Shown here in pieces: positions 7,249 through 15,140 of a DNA stretch of 43,518 nt. The position numbers and the translations under genes were made by a program. Where the stretch lies: contig CAITIQ010000618.1 of the NCBI GenBank assembly GCA_903892415.1, forward strand, positions 1-43,518. The letters are read 5' to 3'. Each line of letters opens with the position of its first letter. Positions within the stretch are counted from its first letter, which is position 1. The notes beneath the pieces are model-generated. The model was not told the origin of the DNA. It worked only from the letters and a program-made list of their open reading frames with translations, and made no database searches. The DNA is from an uncultured delta proteobacterium (GTDB lineage: Bacteria; Myxococcota_A; Polyangia; Polyangiales; Polyangiaceae).

Positions 7249-8811
7249 GTGAACTCCTCCACGGCCCTCGCCCCCGCGCCGAACGCCAAGCTGCCGCCGC
7301 AGATTCCCTTCATCATCGGCAATGAAGGCTGCGAGCGTTTCAGCTTCTACGGGATGCGCAACATCCTGACGCAGTTCCTGGTCTCGTCGGCGATCTTGGG
7401 CGTGCTCGGGGATGAAGCGGCTCGCAAAGCGGCGTCCAAAGACGTCTTTCATACCTTCGTGATCGGCGTTTACTTCTTCCCGCTGCTCGGCGGCTGGCTG
7501 GCCGATCGGTTCCTGGGCAAGTACCGGACGATCCTCTATCTGAGCCTGGTTTACTGCGTTGGCCACGGTTTTCTGGCGGCCTTCGAGAACAACCGCAACG
7601 GCTTCTTCGCTGGCCTTTTCTTGATCGCGCTGGGCTCGGGGGGCATCAAACCGTGCGTATCCTCCTTCGTCGGAGATCAGTTCGACCAGAGCAACAAGCA
7701 CCTGGCGAAGTTCGTCTTTGACGCGTTTTACTGGATTATCAACTTCGGCTCCTTCTTCGCCTCGTTGCTGATGCCGGTGCTGCTCAAACGCTACAACGCG
7801 AGCGTCGCCTTTGGCGTACCGGGCATCCTGATGTTGCTGGCCACGCTGGTGTTTTGGCTCGGACGTGGGCGCTACATTCACGAGCCGCCGGTCGGTCAAA
7901 ACCCTCACTCCTTTGCGCGCGTTTGTTGGACCGCGCTCACCGGCTCCGGCTTCGGGCTGGGCACTGGGCTCGCTGCGCTCGGCGCGATCGTGGCGTTGGG
8001 GACGTTCTTCTTCATCAAGCCCCTCGGCTTCGTTTCCTGCTTCTGTTTAGCGATCGTGTCGTTGGTCGGGCTGTTCGGGCTGGGTACCTGGATGCAGATC
8101 GATGGCGCGCGCAGCCGCCACCCGGAGGAAGCAGTCGAGGGTGTGCGCTCGGTGCTGCGCCTCTTGGTGCTGTTCATGTTGGTCACGCCCTTCTGGTCGC
8201 TTTTCGATCAGAAGGCCTCCACCTGGGTGCTCCAAGCCGACGCGATGACCAAGCCCGAGTGGTTCCAGCCGTCCCAAATGCAGGCCCTCAACCCAGCGCT
8301 AGTGATGGGGCTTTTGCCCTTCAACAACCTCGTGCTCTACCCGCTATTGCGCAAGCTGGGCGTCGAGCCGAGGCCCTTGCGCAGAATGACCGCAGGCATC
8401 GCCTTCGCCGGGCTCGCGTGGATCGTGATCGGCTTCATGCAGCTGGCAATCGACGGTGGTACGCCGATCAGCATCACCTGGCAGATCTTGCCCTACGCGC
8501 TGCTCACCTTCGGTGAAGTGCTCGTCTCGGCGACCGGCCTCGAGTTCGCCTATTCGCAAGCCCCGCCCGCCATGAAAGGCGCGCTGATGAGCTTCTGGAG
8601 CTTGAGCGTGACCATCGGCAATCTGTGGGTGCTGCTCGCTAACTCCAGCGTCAAGAGCGAGAGCTTCTCCGCTTGGGCGCAGGCCTCGTCGGGCATGAGC
8701 ATGACTGCCTTCTTGATGTTCTTCTTTGCTGGCTTCGCCTTCATCGCGGCGCTCGCCTTCGGCGCCTACGCGAGCCGCTACAAAGTCGTCGATCACTACC
8801 GCAAGGCCTGA
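7249..8811 (+). CDS. POT/PTR2 family proton-coupled oligopeptide transporter
   Basis: A 520-residue polytopic membrane protein of the proton-coupled oligopeptide transporter family. The family signature E-x-x-E-R-F-x-x-Y-G is present at residues 26-35 ('EGCERFSFYG'). The helix 'VFHTFVIGVYFFPLLGGWLADRFLGKYRTIL' carries the MFS-like GGxxADRxxG loop, and 'LIALGSGGIKPCVSSFVGDQF' matches the second POT signature (GxGGxKPCVxxFxxDQF). About 12-14 helices are visible. Members import di- and tripeptides with protons across the inner membrane. I chose GTG 7249 because AGAAG lies about eight bases upstream and it gives a normal short N-terminus; the frame stays open to 6742 but overlaps the divergent lipoprotein gene. 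Confidence 0.9.
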   Translation: MNSSTALAPAPNAKLPPQIPFIIGNEGCERFSFYGMRNILTQFLVSSAILGVLGDEAARKAASKDVFHTFVIGVYFFPLLGGWLADRFLGKYRTILYLSLVYCVGHGFLAAFENNRNGFFAGLFLIALGSGGIKPCVSSFVGDQFDQSNKHLAKFVFDAFYWIINFGSFFASLLMPVLLKRYNASVAFGVPGILMLLATLVFWLGRGRYIHEPPVGQNPHSFARVCWTALTGSGFGLGTGLAALGAIVALGTFFFIKPLGFVSCFCLAIVSLVGLFGLGTWMQIDGARSRHPEEAVEGVRSVLRLLVLFMLVTPFWSLFDQKASTWVLQADAMTKPEWFQPSQMQALNPALVMGLLPFNNLVLYPLLRKLGVEPRPLRRMTAGIAFAGLAWIVIGFMQLAIDGGTPISITWQILPYALLTFGEVLVSATGLEFAYSQAPPAMKGALMSFWSLSVTIGNLWVLLANSSVKSESFSAWAQASSGMSMTAFLMFFFAGFAFIAALAFGAYASRYKVVDHYRKA

Positions 8812-8828
8812 GGAGATTCTTTTTGCTG

Positions 8829-8867
8829 CACCCACCTTCGGTGGGAACCGCCACCCACCTTCGGTGG
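8829..8867. repeat. Two tandem copies of a hairpin-forming 16-base repeat
   Basis: The 16-base word CACCCACCTTCGGTGG occurs at 8829-8844 and again at 8852-8867, 23 bases apart. Each copy folds on itself (CCACC...GGTGG around TTC; the first copy extends to a 6-bp stem at 8831-8845). They lie 18 bases after the POT transporter stop and just upstream of the nhaA leader. They may stabilise the upstream mRNA 3' end or belong to a REP-like palindrome family. No T-tract follows, so an intrinsic terminator is not supported. Confidence 0.6.
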
Positions 8868-8874
8868 AATCGGC

Positions 8875-9021
8875 GGGCTCCGTACGGAAACGGTCGACCG
8901 AACCACGCGGCTGTGAGAGGTTCGAGGGGTCCACAGTGGACGCAGGGTGCAGCCTCGGCTGCAGGACAAGCGATGGTCGGGCCGCCATCGAGCCGGAGCG
9001 CAGCTTCGGCGGAGCCCGAAC
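8875..9021 (+). promoter_or_regulatory. Structured nhaA leader; candidate nhaA-type Li+/Na+ riboswitch sequestering the RBS
   Basis: GGGCTCCG at 8875-8882 is perfectly complementary to CGGAGCCC at 9010-9017, and the latter contains the GGAG ribosome-binding site (9011-9014) of nhaA. Inside this 8-bp outer helix are four hairpins read directly from the sequence: CGAACC/GGTTCG (8899-8904/8919-8924), GTCCA/TGGAC (8929-8933/8937-8941), TGCAGC/GCTGCA (8948-8953/8958-8963) and CGATGG/CCATCG (8971-8976/8985-8990). A multi-branched fold closing on the start region of a Na+/H+ antiporter gene is the expected architecture of an ion-sensing riboswitch. The nhaA-I and nhaA-II motif RNAs are known upstream of nhaA. 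Whether this belongs to either family I cannot confirm without a covariance search. Confidence 0.5.
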
Positions 9022-10431
9022 GTGTCTAAGGATCCCCCTGCGAAACCGCTACCTACGCCCGAAGCCTGGGAGCCTTTGTTGCGCCTGGCGCGCTTCGCCG
9101 CGCGACCGCTCGAGCGCTTCTTAGCGATTCAAGCAGCCAGCGGCATCGTGCTGTTGGTCGCCGCCGCCGTAGCGTTGATTTGGGCCAACTCACCGTGGCG
9201 CGAAAGCTACGTGCAACTCTGGCATACGCCGCTCGGCGTTCGCGTGGGCAGCTTCACGTTCGAGCGTCCGCTCGAGTGGGTCGTCAACGACGGACTGATG
9301 GTGATCTTCTTCTTCGTGGTGGGCATGGAGATCCGCCGCGAGGTTCATCACGGTGAGCTCTCGGAGTGGCGGAGAGCGGCGCTCCCGGCCGCTGCCGCGC
9401 TGGGCGGAATGTTGGTGCCTGCAGCGCTGTACACGGCGATCGCTGGGGCGCCGCAAACTCGCAGCGGCTGGGGCGTGCCGATGGCCACCGACATCGCCTT
9501 TGCGGTGGGCATCCTTGCGCTCTTGGGCAAGCGTGTACCGCCAGCTTTGCGGGTGCTCTTGCTGGCGCTGGCGGTGATTGACGACCTGGGCGCGATCGTG
9601 GTGATCGCGATCTTTTACAGCGGAGGAATCCAAAGCAGCGGGCTCTTGATCGCTGCCGCAGGCTTCGCGGGGATCTTCGTGATGCAGCGCTTCGGCATCC
9701 GCTCGCGTGCGCTCTACATAGCCCCGGCGCTGGTTGCTTGGGCCGGCGTTTACTCGGCTGGGATTCACCCAACCATCGCCGGCGTATTGATTGGCCTGAT
9801 GACACCGGTGCGGGCGCCGCTCGGGCCCGACGGCTTCCTCGAGAGCGCCCAACGCGAGTTGGCCCAACTGGCGACGCTGGGCCCGGCTTCGTTGAGTTCG
9901 CACGAACTCGCCGGCACACTCAAGCAAGTTGACCTGGCGCGCCGCGGCGCGATGGCCCCGGCCGAGAGTCTGATCGAGGCGCTGCACCCATGGGTGGCCT
10001 ACTGCATCATGCCGATCTTCGCCTTGGCCAACGCCGGCGTGAGCGTGAGCGGCGGCTTGCAAGGGGACGCCGCTTGGACCGTGCTTGCGGCTGTGATGGT
10101 GGGGCTGATCGTCGGCAAGACCGTGGGCGTGTTTGCGGCCAGCTGGCTCACCTTGCGCCTGGGCGTGGGGACGCTCCCAGCAGGGCTCAGTCAGCGGCAC
10201 TTGCTGGTGCTCGGCGTCGTAGCCGGGGTGGGCTTCACCATGGCGCTGTTCATCGCGCAGCTCGCCTTTACTGATCCCGCGCTGCTCGCGGCGGCAAAGC
10301 TCGGGGTGCTCGCCGCTAGCGTGGTCGCCGGTGCAGCAGGGATCGCGCTTGGGCGGCTGCTGCTCACCGAAGCGGAGACGGTGGGAGCAGCGACAACCGC
10401 TGACGAGGCCGAGAGTTCAACCGAGCTCTAG
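9022..10431 (+). CDS. nhaA: Na+/H+ antiporter NhaA
   Basis: A 469-residue inner-membrane Na+(Li+)/H+ antiporter. The two ion-binding aspartates of NhaA are in 'LAVIDDLGAIVVIAIFY' (D187, D188) and the helix IV signature 'MATDIAFAVGILALLG' carries D157. 'DGLMVIFFFVVGMEIRREV' matches the early helices, and the C-terminal 'GVGFTMALFIAQLAF' is also a family hallmark. Length exceeds E. coli NhaA (388) owing to an N-terminal extension and a longer loop after 'PVRAPLGPDG'. NhaA extrudes Na+ or Li+ in exchange for two protons at alkaline pH. GTG 9022 follows GGAG by seven bases and is preferred over an upstream in-frame ATG inside the leader. Translation is probably controlled by the leader helix covering that GGAG. 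Confidence 0.95.
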   Translation: MSKDPPAKPLPTPEAWEPLLRLARFAARPLERFLAIQAASGIVLLVAAAVALIWANSPWRESYVQLWHTPLGVRVGSFTFERPLEWVVNDGLMVIFFFVVGMEIRREVHHGELSEWRRAALPAAAALGGMLVPAALYTAIAGAPQTRSGWGVPMATDIAFAVGILALLGKRVPPALRVLLLALAVIDDLGAIVVIAIFYSGGIQSSGLLIAAAGFAGIFVMQRFGIRSRALYIAPALVAWAGVYSAGIHPTIAGVLIGLMTPVRAPLGPDGFLESAQRELAQLATLGPASLSSHELAGTLKQVDLARRGAMAPAESLIEALHPWVAYCIMPIFALANAGVSVSGGLQGDAAWTVLAAVMVGLIVGKTVGVFAASWLTLRLGVGTLPAGLSQRHLLVLGVVAGVGFTMALFIAQLAFTDPALLAAAKLGVLAASVVAGAAGIALGRLLLTEAETVGAATTADEAESSTEL

Positions 10432-10534
10432 CGCTATCCAAGTGGGACCGTCTGGTCGAGCGCGCGTGCCCGCGGCTACAGCTTCAAGAAGGACCGGTTT
10501 GTGGTGCTTCCGGCGGCGTGGTACCAGCTCCGCC

Positions 10535-11020
10535 ATGCGAATGTACCTTTGCTCTCTCTCGCTCTTGCTCGCTGCTTGCTCCGCTGATGCGGGTTCCACC
10601 GCGAGCAGCGGTAGCGCCAAGTCTGGCGCCAGCGGCAGCGCCAAACCCACCACTTCGGCGAAGCCCTCAGCGGCGCCCGCTGCCACCACCGCCGCTCCTT
10701 CAGCGAGCACCGCTGCCCCCGCAGGCAATGCCGCCATCGTCGCGACCTGCACCACGAAGATGGGTGCGCGCATCCTCAGCTGCGCCGAGTACCACGGTGA
10801 AGTTCCGGCCAAGGCCGAGGAGGAATGCAAAAAGGAGGGGGGAACGTTCGCCGCCGCCGCAACCCCGTGCACCGGCGAGACCGTCATGGGCAAGTGCGAG
10901 CCGAAAGAGCCGGGCGCGAACTTCGTGAGCGACTACTCCTACAAGCCGCCCGTCGGCGAGCCGAAGGAGTCTTGCGAGGCACTCGGCAAGGTGTGGACCG
11001 TCGTCGAGGCAAAGAAGTAA
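10535..11020 (+). CDS. Hypothetical lipoprotein with Ala/Ser/Pro linker and Cys-rich C-terminus
   Basis: A 161-residue lipoprotein: 'MRMYLCSLSLLLAACSADAG' contains a clear lipobox (LAAC). A ~65-residue linker of Ser, Ala, Gly, Lys, Thr and Pro follows. The C-terminal ~85 residues have six cysteines in 'ATCTTKMG..LSCAEYHG', 'EEECKKEGG', 'TPCTGE', 'GKCEPK' and 'ESCEALG', suggesting disulfides in the periplasm. The second half looks like two similar units, each ending with a C-x3-x-G type turn ('CKKEGGTF' and 'CEALGKVW'). No known family recognised. The gene has its own 100-base upstream gap after nhaA. A second ATG six bases in (10541) is an alternative start. Confidence 0.6.
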   Translation: MRMYLCSLSLLLAACSADAGSTASSGSAKSGASGSAKPTTSAKPSAAPAATTAAPSASTAAPAGNAAIVATCTTKMGARILSCAEYHGEVPAKAEEECKKEGGTFAAAATPCTGETVMGKCEPKEPGANFVSDYSYKPPVGEPKESCEALGKVWTVVEAKK

Positions 11021-11076
11021 CGAGCTCCGCACTCCTCTTCCGTGCTCGTGGATCGCTCTGCACCCGAACGGATGAC

Positions 11077-12087
11077 CTAGTCGCTCGTCGTCGGAGGAAG
11101 CGAAACGTCGTCTTCCGAACGGCTGAGAGAGAAGAGCTGAACGCCTGCAAAACCAACGGCTTCGCAGGGGGATGACGCGCGAATGACCCTGCGCATGGCC
11201 TCGTAATGCTCGACCTGCATGCGCTCGAGGCGACTGAGGTCTTCTTTCGATACCGAAAAGACCGTGTAAGAGAAGAGGCCGGGCGTGCCTTGTGCACAAC
11301 GACCCGCCGCGAGACTGAGCCAGAATGACTTGAGGCCAAGCAGCGTGGCGCGCGGGATCGTACTCGTGTCGACGGCGTGCTCGCGATCGATATGCCAGCG
11401 TCCGCGTCGGCGGTGAATCACGCCGGCGCGACGCATGGCTTCGAGCGCTCGCGTTTCCTGCGCGAGCGAGATTCCGAGCTGCTTCGCGATAAAGCCTGGC
11501 TGGCTTCTCGCGGCCGCTTGAGCCGGAGAGGTAATCTCGAGGAATCGTAAGATCGCCTCGCTGAGCGGGGCCTCGTGAGCGATCCGGCGAAGTGCGTCGA
11601 GGCGGCGGAGCTCGACGGCCACGGCGGGCAGCCGGGCAACATCGACGAACGTCGCGAGCCAATCGAAGAACCTGCGTGGCGCCGCCGCATGCACGAGGCG
11701 CAAGAAATCTGGAAGGCGCGGCTCCGCCTTACCGCTCATCCAGCGCGCGAGCGACACGCGATTGCACCCAGAGTCGTTCGCCCAGGCGCAAATGGTCATC
11801 GTGCCGCGGAGCTCGCGGAGGAACGAGGACACCCAGTCCGGGCGGTTCGCATCTGCACGCCGGATCCACGCGGGAGTCGACGACAAGGGGGTCGATAGGA
11901 TCCTCTGCAAGTCGGCCCCTCCACGCACCGACGCGAGGACGACCTCGGATGCCAAGGGAAAGCGCCGCCCCGACTCCCAGGCGTAAGCAACGTTGCTCCG
12001 ATGGCCGAGCCGGCGGCTGAAGGCGAGCTGCGAGCGCTTGCCGCGCAAAGATCGAAGCAACTGACTCGCGAGCAGCTCGATTTCCAC
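11077..12087 (-). CDS. TIGR02147-like / DUF4423 domain protein (predicted DNA-binding regulator)
   Basis: A 336-residue soluble protein. Residues 1-60 look like an XRE-type helix-turn-helix ('FSRRLGHRSNVAYAWESGRRFP'), and a second helix-turn-helix follows ('WANDSGCNRVSLARWMSGKAEPRL'). The C-terminal half contains 'IAKQLGISLAQETRALEAMRRAGVIHRRRGRWHID', a winged-helix-like block, and ends in the DUF4423/TIGR02147 core ('FSYTVFSVSKEDLSRLERMQVEHYEAMRRVI'). TIGR02147 proteins are abundant in myxobacteria and Fibrobacteres and of unconfirmed role. GTG start at 12087. The gene is divergent from the lipoprotein at 12200, with a noticeably AT-richer spacer that may hold both promoters. I infer transcriptional regulation of the neighbour, unproven. 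Confidence 0.7.
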   Translation of the reverse strand: MEIELLASQLLRSLRGKRSQLAFSRRLGHRSNVAYAWESGRRFPLASEVVLASVRGGADLQRILSTPLSSTPAWIRRADANRPDWVSSFLRELRGTMTICAWANDSGCNRVSLARWMSGKAEPRLPDFLRLVHAAAPRRFFDWLATFVDVARLPAVAVELRRLDALRRIAHEAPLSEAILRFLEITSPAQAAARSQPGFIAKQLGISLAQETRALEAMRRAGVIHRRRGRWHIDREHAVDTSTIPRATLLGLKSFWLSLAAGRCAQGTPGLFSYTVFSVSKEDLSRLERMQVEHYEAMRRVIRASSPCEAVGFAGVQLFSLSRSEDDVSLPPTTSD

Positions 12088-12199
12088 CGCGACAATCTAG
12101 CAGAAACGATCATCAAGGGTCGATATCTGCCAGGTAGATTGTACGAAAACGATAGAACCACTTCTTGCGGTCACAGAACGCGGGACTACCTTCGACGCC
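12088..12199. promoter_or_regulatory. AT-rich divergent intergenic region, probable promoters
   Basis: About half A+T against a strongly GC-rich background, and lying between two divergent genes, so it probably carries promoters for both the DUF4423 regulator and the lipoprotein. Sequences such as GTACGAAAACGATAG (12139-12154) are AT-rich enough for a -10 region, but I cannot assign boxes with confidence. Confidence 0.3.
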
Positions 12200-13243
12200 A
12201 TGACCGCTTCTATTCAGAGCACTTTTTCGTTGGGATTTTGCCTCGCGTTCGTTTCGACCGTTGCCTGCGCAAGCTGCGGGGACAGCGATCCGGGAGTCGG
12301 TGGTGGAGGCTCGGGCTCCACCAACACGACGACGTCCTCTGGCAGCACAGGCAGCGGTGGGACGCAGCCCTCGTTCGTCACGGGGAGCTGGGTCGGTTCC
12401 GCGTCGGTGGAGGGCACGCAGTTCCTCAAGACCGGCGTCTCGCCCGTTCGCGCGGTGGTGTACGAGCACGAAGGAACGGTCCGTGGCTTCATCGATCTTG
12501 AGCAGACCGAGCTCGGCACCTTCGACTCTCCGACCTACTACTTCGAGGGCGAGATCGACCCGGAAGGCGCGCTGACGGTGCGCCTCACAGAGCGCTTCTG
12601 CGGCGCCGGTGATCCGGTGGGCCTCTGCTATCCCGACGGCGCGAGCAAGCGCCTCGTCTATCGGGCAAGCGGGTCCATCGATGCGAGCTCCATGATTCTG
12701 GGTGCCGCCGAGGTGATCCCGGGCTCGGAACCGATCCCGGGGGATGTACCTTTCGAGCCTCCGTTCAGCTCCCTCGAAGCGCAGCGGGTCGCGCCAACTC
12801 CGGCGCCAGCCACCGGGACACTCGAGGGCAAGTGGCAGGGCGAGTGCTTCGTGGGACGCGATGTGATCTACCCCCTCCCACTTCCCTTCGTCGGCCAAAA
12901 CGAGATGGAGATCGGGGCGGGCGCCGGCGGCGCGCCGAAGCTGCTCAGTTTCGTCAACGAAGGAATCACCTACTGGCCCAGCGACGACGCTCCCATCTTG
13001 CTGGGAGACACGCTTCGTCTCGACGAACAGAACGGCTGGTTCTGGTTCGTGCAGGTCTGGCTGATCGATAGCAGGTGGCTTTACCTGGGAGTGCAAGAGG
13101 GCGACGTCTTGAAGCTTCTCATCGTGGCAGACCCGCTGGATCCCGCCGCGTCGCTCTGGTCCGCTAGCGCCACACCACGCGATCCACTCGAGGCGACTTT
13201 CCTCAACACCGAGGGTGCTTGCTACTTCTCGCGAAGCCCGTGA
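12200..13243 (+). CDS. Hypothetical exported (lipo)protein
   Basis: A 347-residue exported protein: the N-terminus 'MTASIQSTFSLGFCLAFVSTVACASCG' is a signal peptide with cysteines that could be lipidated, although the lipobox is non-standard (VAC or ASC). A short Gly/Ser/Thr linker follows. The body is beta-rich ('VTGSWVGSASVEGTQFLKTG', 'GTVRGFIDLEQTELGTFDSPTYYFEGEID', 'LEGKWQGECFVG') and appears to contain two similar beta modules, each starting with a GxWxG motif at ~65 and ~210. I do not recognise a family. Myxobacterial surface lipoproteins of this style are common. The strand opposite to this gene is also open over 379 codons, but only this strand has a signal peptide and repeat structure. 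Start ATG 12200 is the only reasonable candidate. Confidence 0.6.
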   Translation: MTASIQSTFSLGFCLAFVSTVACASCGDSDPGVGGGGSGSTNTTTSSGSTGSGGTQPSFVTGSWVGSASVEGTQFLKTGVSPVRAVVYEHEGTVRGFIDLEQTELGTFDSPTYYFEGEIDPEGALTVRLTERFCGAGDPVGLCYPDGASKRLVYRASGSIDASSMILGAAEVIPGSEPIPGDVPFEPPFSSLEAQRVAPTPAPATGTLEGKWQGECFVGRDVIYPLPLPFVGQNEMEIGAGAGGAPKLLSFVNEGITYWPSDDAPILLGDTLRLDEQNGWFWFVQVWLIDSRWLYLGVQEGDVLKLLIVADPLDPAASLWSASATPRDPLEATFLNTEGACYFSRSP

Positions 13244-13268
13244 CCCGGCCACCAGGTTCGCGTCAGGA

Positions 13269-13820
13269 TCAGTCGACCACCTCCGCCTCGAGTTCGTTCA
13301 GCTGGCCGTTGACGATCTCAAAGAACACGCCGCCGGCCGCCTCGGTGGTCCAGCATGCGAACGCGCTGTCTTCGCAAGCAGCGGTTTGGTAGACGTTGAC
13401 GACGTAACGGCCGCCCTCTTTCAGCGGGACCGCCTCACGCTGAAAGAGGGCGTTCTCCGGCAGTTGGCCGTAGATGATCGGCCCTGCAATCTTCGGCTCT
13501 CCCACCATCGCCGAACCAAAGCTGCCTTCTTCGCTGGCCATCGACGTCTCCCAAATCAAGGTCGACGAGTCGAAGTAGCGGTACTGCGAGCTGATGTACG
13601 GCGTGCAATCCCCGTCCACCACCTCACACTCCGACACCTCGACCCAATGCACCGGAACGTCGATATCGATCTGCAGCTCGAACCCAGCCCCTTGCTGCTC
13701 GAGCGTCACGCCGACCGCGATCTGCTCTGGGTCGCTGTCCTCGAAGGCGTCCTGGGCGCACGCGGGTAGCAGACAAAGGCCAACCGCGAGCAACCCTGCA
13801 AGATTGTGCATTACCGCCAT
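13269..13820 (-). CDS. Hypothetical lipoprotein, paralogue of the upstream gene
   Basis: A 183-residue lipoprotein with the lipobox 'LLPAC' near residue 20. It aligns along its whole mature length with the product of 13837-14433: 'VHWVEVSECEVVDGDC' against 'VHWVEVVQCTADYGPC', 'GPIIYGQLPENA' against 'GPIVYGELPEHA', and 'VPLKEGGRYVVNVYQTAACEDSAFAC' against its counterpart. Four cysteines are conserved between the two, consistent with two disulfides. The fold and function are unknown. ATG 13820 is used; ATG 13811 is three codons inside and equally possible. The gap to the upstream paralogue is short (16 bases), so they form one transcript. Tandem duplication is the simple explanation. Confidence 0.6.
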   Translation of the reverse strand: MAVMHNLAGLLAVGLCLLPACAQDAFEDSDPEQIAVGVTLEQQGAGFELQIDIDVPVHWVEVSECEVVDGDCTPYISSQYRYFDSSTLIWETSMASEEGSFGSAMVGEPKIAGPIIYGQLPENALFQREAVPLKEGGRYVVNVYQTAACEDSAFACWTTEAAGGVFFEIVNGQLNELEAEVVD

Positions 13821-13836
13821 GCGCTCAATCTACCCT

Positions 13837-14433
13837 TCATTCGAGCTCCTCGACCACCGCCGGCGGAACCTCTTTGATCAGCCCATCTTCCACCGTGAAG
13901 AAGAGACCGCCCGCTGCCACGATGCTCAAACAGTTGACGTCATCGGTATCGCACGCCTGCGTTCGATACACGCTGAAGGCGTAGATACCGCCTTCCTCGA
14001 GCGGAGCCGCATCCGATTGCCAGCGTGCATGCTCGGGCAGCTCGCCGTAAACGATAGGGCCCTCAATTTCGGCCGGGCCACGCATGAAGTCGTCAAACTG
14101 GTCGGAGAAGTGGTCACCCATCGCGGCCTCCCAAACCACGATCCCTGCATCAAACATGCGGTAGGGACCAAGCGCCTGCGGGACACAGGGTCCGTAGTCA
14201 GCCGTGCATTGCACCACCTCGACCCAATGCACCTTTCCCTCCGGCTCGACGCTCAGGCTCGGACCACTCGGTTGCGCAATCTCGTTTGGCTGTTGGCTCC
14301 CATCGACGGTGGCGTCCTCAGCCTGTTGCAACGAAAGCCCAATCGTCTCGATCTCCGACTCTTGTTCTTCGCAGCCGCTCAACAGCCCAAAGCCGACCAC
14401 CAACGAAAGCAAGCAAGTCAAGTACGTTCGCAT
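13837..14433 (-). CDS. Hypothetical lipoprotein, paralogue of the downstream gene
   Basis: A 198-residue lipoprotein. Start ATG 14433 is fixed by a strong AGGAGG seven bases upstream; the frame continues to 14472 but lacks a ribosome-binding site. The signal peptide ends in the lipobox 'LLSGC'. The mature part begins with an acidic, Gln/Glu-rich stretch, then the shared block also found in its neighbour: 'VHWVEVVQC', 'YRMFDAGIVVWEAAMGD', 'GPIVYGELPEHARWQS' and 'APLEEGGIYAFSVYRTQACD'. No known domain. It lies divergent from the ECF sigma factor at 14577, so the pair could be part of that sigma factor's regulon, an inference from position only. Confidence 0.65.
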   Translation of the reverse strand: MRTYLTCLLSLVVGFGLLSGCEEQESEIETIGLSLQQAEDATVDGSQQPNEIAQPSGPSLSVEPEGKVHWVEVVQCTADYGPCVPQALGPYRMFDAGIVVWEAAMGDHFSDQFDDFMRGPAEIEGPIVYGELPEHARWQSDAAPLEEGGIYAFSVYRTQACDTDDVNCLSIVAAGGLFFTVEDGLIKEVPPAVVEELE

Positions 14434-14576
14434 AAGAACCTCCTGCAATGGCTTGTGGCGAGCGCGCTCCATCCTTCAACGAAAATGATCAGGGAGGTCG
14501 ACGGAGTGCCCCCGGGCACGGAGTGAATGACTCGTGCTCGAGCAATTGAAGCGCCGCACGATTTCGTGAAGGATTC

Positions 14577-15140
14577 GTGCTCCTGGGCACAAACCCGGAC
14601 AAGGACCCTTTGGCGAGCCTCGATTTTTCCACCTTGTTCACGCTGGAGCTTGCGTACGTCGTACGCAGCCTGCGCCGCCTTGGGGTTAGCCCGGCCGACG
14701 TTGAAGATCTGGCGCACGACGTTTTCATCGCCGTTCACGGTGAGCTCGACAACTTCGATCAAGCGCGGCCCGTGCGTCCGTGGCTGTTCGGCTTCGCCTT
14801 TCGCGTGGCCTCCAACTATCGGCGGAAACTAAAGCCCGCCAATGAGCTGGAGGCAGCGGAGCTCGAGGACCCTCGGCCGCTCGCTGAGGAAGAGCTGGTG
14901 CGCGCAGCCGACCGTGCGCTGGTAGTCAAAGCACTCGAGTCGATTCCGCTGGTGCGGCGCGCGGTCTTTATTCTGTACGAGATTGACGGCGTGCCCATCG
15001 TCGAGGCCGCGCGCATTCTTGAAATCCCCGAGGGAACGGCTCACTCCCGTCTCTCAAAAGCCCGCGAAGAGTTCGCGAGCGCCGTAACCCGACTTAGCAA
15101 GCAGGAGAACCATGGGCGAATCCCTAAGACAGCTACCTGA
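14577..15140 (+). CDS. ECF-type RNA polymerase sigma factor
   Basis: A 187-residue sigma-70 family sigma factor of ECF size. Region 2 covers 'VEDLAHDVFIAVHGELDNFDQARPVRPWLFGFAFRVASNYRR', the usual core- and -10-binding helices. Region 4 is 'ALESIPLVRRAVFILYEIDGVPIVEAARILEIPEGTAHSRLSKARE', where 'VEAARILEIPEGTAHSRLSKA' is the helix-turn-helix for the -35 element. There is no region 3. It is encoded just before a membrane-anchored partner whose start overlaps by 29 bases, the classical sigma/anti-sigma layout. GTG 14577 is preceded by GAAGGA only three to four bases away, so a slightly different start is possible. What it senses is unknown. Confidence 0.85.
   Translation: MLLGTNPDKDPLASLDFSTLFTLELAYVVRSLRRLGVSPADVEDLAHDVFIAVHGELDNFDQARPVRPWLFGFAFRVASNYRRKLKPANELEAAELEDPRPLAEEELVRAADRALVVKALESIPLVRRAVFILYEIDGVPIVEAARILEIPEGTAHSRLSKAREEFASAVTRLSKQENHGRIPKTAT

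Noticed and set aside
8812..8870. Intrinsic terminator after the POT transporter gene
   Set aside because: The two hairpins have no T-tract; a short T-run sits before them and not after.
12113..13252. Long open frame (379 codons) on the minus strand opposite the 12200-13243 lipoprotein
   Set aside because: It lacks a signal peptide or any recognisable domain and is the antisense of a lipoprotein with a clear signal sequence; GC-rich DNA commonly leaves such shadow frames open.
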